The position numbers were made by a program, and so were the translations under genes. Positions 5,648 to 6,478 of a DNA stretch of 6,478 nucleotides are shown in pieces; within the stretch, counting starts at the first letter, position 1; each line of letters opens with the position of its first letter. The stretch spans positions 1 to 6,478 of the forward strand of contig JANQHY010000042.1 of assembly GCA_028282395.1 (NCBI GenBank). Direction: 5' to 3'. The notes under the pieces are model-generated. The model was given only the letters and a program-made list of their open reading frames with translations. It made no database searches and was not told the DNA's origin. The DNA is from Gammaproteobacteria bacterium. Lineage in GTDB: Bacteria > Pseudomonadota > Gammaproteobacteria > UBA12402.

Positions 5648-6055
5648 TTGAATAAAGCATCACAAGATAACACCCAATTAACCCCAGTAAAAATGTTAAT
5701 ATGCTCAAACAGCGCTGATTATGCTAAAGCGATTCGCTATGTTAATACTTATCCAGGCGCGGGTAACCGTATTGTTTCTATTGGCAAGGACTGCTTTGAA
5801 ATACTCAGTTATGGAGATCATCTGGTGATTGATAGTGTTGAGAGTATCTCAGATAGGTTTTTAGACACAATATTGATTTTAAATCAGCTAATGAGCAGAG
5901 GCATCTCAATTCATTTTCTGGCACCACAACGCTGTTTTATCTATAGCAAGTTATCAGATCAATTTGATCAGTTAGCTGCTATGCTAGAGTATTGTAGGGT
6001 GGCATACCAAAAAAGACATGAAGTGACTCCCTCCAAAGTGGATAAAGTTGCTTAG
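5648..6055 (+). CDS. Small serine-recombinase-fold protein lacking catalytic residues and DNA-binding domain
   Basis: The 135-residue product is soluble. Residues 56-91 follow the resolvase core pattern: SYGDHLVIDS (54-63), then DRFLDTILILNQLMSRGISIHFL (69-91), comparable to the family's GDxLvv...DRLgR...Dll.l...L..rGv.. stretch. The later LAAMLEYCRVAYQKRHE (109-125) fits the position of the alAefER..i.ER helix. However, the YaRVS catalytic-serine motif is not recognisable near KMLICSNSA (15-23), the segment before GD is about a dozen residues short, and the two arginines of DRLGR appear replaced in VESISDR. No C-terminal helix-turn-helix follows. It therefore looks like a decayed or repurposed resolvase fold. 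The gene itself is well supported by its ribosome site. Homology is by eye; another Rossmann-like family is the alternative. Confidence 0.8.
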   Translation: MNKASQDNTQLTPVKMLICSNSADYAKAIRYVNTYPGAGNRIVSIGKDCFEILSYGDHLVIDSVESISDRFLDTILILNQLMSRGISIHFLAPQRCFIYSKLSDQFDQLAAMLEYCRVAYQKRHEVTPSKVDKVA

Positions 6056-6298
6056 TTGGACTATTTTGAAAAGATTTCAATATCAGGTTAGTAATGTGCC
6101 GAAAGTGCTTGAAATTTAAAGCTGTTTCAAGTCGATCAACTTTTCCCCTATAAGATGATCATGACTCTCGGCACATCTTAAAAAATAAGTCATTATTGTT
6201 GATATGGCAATTTATATGTCATCTGATCGACAATAACACCTTCTTTATCATTGAGCAAGAAATAGGTCCGGTGTTAAGAGAACCACAAAAAGTTTTTT
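6056..6298. other. Structured non-coding interval
   Basis: No ORF of note lies here. The interval contains an outer 9-bp inverted repeat, ATGTGCCGA (6094-6102) with TCGGCACAT (6168-6176), enclosing a 7-bp hairpin CTTGAAA/TTTCAAG (6108-6114, 6125-6131) and the palindrome ATGATCAT (6155-6162). A separate long hairpin occupies 6193-6236. GTCGATCA (6131-6138) can also pair with TGATCGAC (6224-6231), so two mutually exclusive folds are possible. It could be a 3' UTR, a small RNA or the site of a mobile element. Confidence 0.45.
6180..6236 (-). terminator. Strong hairpin, probable minus-strand terminator
   Basis: Positions 6193-6203 pair with 6226-6236 (11 bp, one G-U if RNA). After a 3-nt bulge, 6204-6209 pair with 6217-6222 (6 bp, one G-U) around a 7-nt loop. 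Read on the minus strand, six T bases follow (6185-6180), seven bases after the stem. This fits an intrinsic terminator for a transcript passing through the small ORF at 6299-6463. Read on the plus strand there is no T-run. Confidence 0.5.
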
Positions 6299-6463
6299 TC
6301 ACATTTTATTGCCTTTTTTAAAGGCATTCTGTTGCTCGGATCTACTCTTGGTAGTATAATTTTTGTAGCAATAAATAGGCTCAGGACGAGCTAGGCAAAT
6401 AAGGATATCAGCCAGGGAATGGGGGCTGGTATATCCTGATGTTAGTGTATAGAGTAAAGTCAT
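6299..6463 (-). CDS. Possible 54-residue small protein of unknown function
   Basis: The minus-strand ATG at 6463-6461 opens a 54-codon frame to TGA at 6301-6299. It begins MTLLYTLTSGYTSPHSLADI and ends with the basic, polar NAFKKGNKM. AAAGG (minus strand, complement of 6471-6475) lies at reasonable ribosome-site distance, and a probable terminator stands about 60 bp beyond the stop. No signal peptide, membrane segment or known motif is seen, and I do not recognise it. Against it: the frame covers two hairpins and a plus-strand TATAAT box, so it may be a shadow of a structured element. Its promoter would lie outside the window. Confidence 0.35.
   Translation of the reverse strand: MTLLYTLTSGYTSPHSLADILICLARPEPIYCYKNYTTKSRSEQQNAFKKGNKM
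6310..6326. repeat. TGCCTTT/AAAGGCA hairpin
   Basis: Perfect 7-bp arms (6310-6316 and 6320-6326) lie around three T bases. No U-rich tail immediately follows on either strand, so it is at best a weak terminator. Confidence 0.4.
6332..6360 (+). promoter_or_regulatory. Candidate plus-strand promoter with consensus TATAAT
   Basis: A perfect -10 TATAAT (6355-6360) has TTGCTC (6332-6337) upstream with a 17-bp spacer, a half-consensus -35. It would start transcription near 6367, into the hairpin region at 6402-6437 and out of the window. It opposes the small minus-strand ORF. Confidence 0.35.
6402..6437. repeat. 12-bp hairpin near the right window edge
   Basis: AGGATAT (6402-6408) pairs with ATATCCT (6431-6437), and CAGCC (6409-6413) pairs with GGCTG (6424-6428). 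There is a 2-nt bulge (6429-6430) and a 10-nt loop. TCAGGA (6381-6386) could compete for TCCTGA (6434-6439). No T-run follows inside the window. It may belong to a structured RNA or a mobile-element end that continues to the right. Confidence 0.5.
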
Positions 6464-6478
6464 TTTTATTACCTTTAG

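Noticed and set aside
6332..6478. Start of a known structured RNA (tmRNA, RNase P RNA, 6S) or riboswitch
   Set aside because: I could not match any conserved core of those RNAs in the 110 bases available; only generic hairpins are seen.

Overview
The window looks like an accessory chromosomal segment of an AT-rich gammaproteobacterium. The PAS-histidine kinase carries a VAHDIRSP-type H-box and a following DDDQSIH-type receiver. I associate that combination with Legionella/Coxiella/Piscirickettsia-like bacteria, but the assignment comes from memory of family style and not from a search. No rRNA, tRNA, CRISPR array or intact insertion sequence was seen.

Layout. Positions 1-130 hold two near-identical 38-bp repeats, possibly the end of a mobile element, running into an open frame that ends at 281 and looks like a gene remnant. 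Positions 282-722 are non-coding, rich in short dyads, and probably contain the promoter of the first operon. Positions 723-4681 are a two-gene operon: a FAD-dependent oxidoreductase with an added Ser/Thr-rich C-terminal tail, then 26 bp later a soluble 834-residue hybrid kinase (PAS, DHp, HATPase, two receivers, and a C-terminal region that reads as a second, decayed kinase). A probable terminator lies between this operon and a convergent OmpR/PhoB-type response regulator (4772-5416, minus) that has no kinase of its own beside it. After a 231-bp divergent spacer, a TTG-started 135-residue gene (5648-6055) encodes what appears to be a small serine-recombinase-fold protein without catalytic residues or a DNA-binding domain. 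The last 420 bp hold strong hairpins, a possible 54-residue minus-strand ORF with its own terminator, and a TATAAT-type plus-strand promoter candidate.

How the genes may work together (inference). The oxidoreductase and PAS kinase are probably co-transcribed, so the kinase could respond to a metabolite or redox state linked to the enzyme. The kinase can pass phosphate to its own receivers. The nearby orphan response regulator is the obvious candidate for a DNA-binding output, although no Hpt domain is visible to bridge them. The most unusual items are the decayed second kinase module, the apparently inactive resolvase-like protein, and the structured 3' region.
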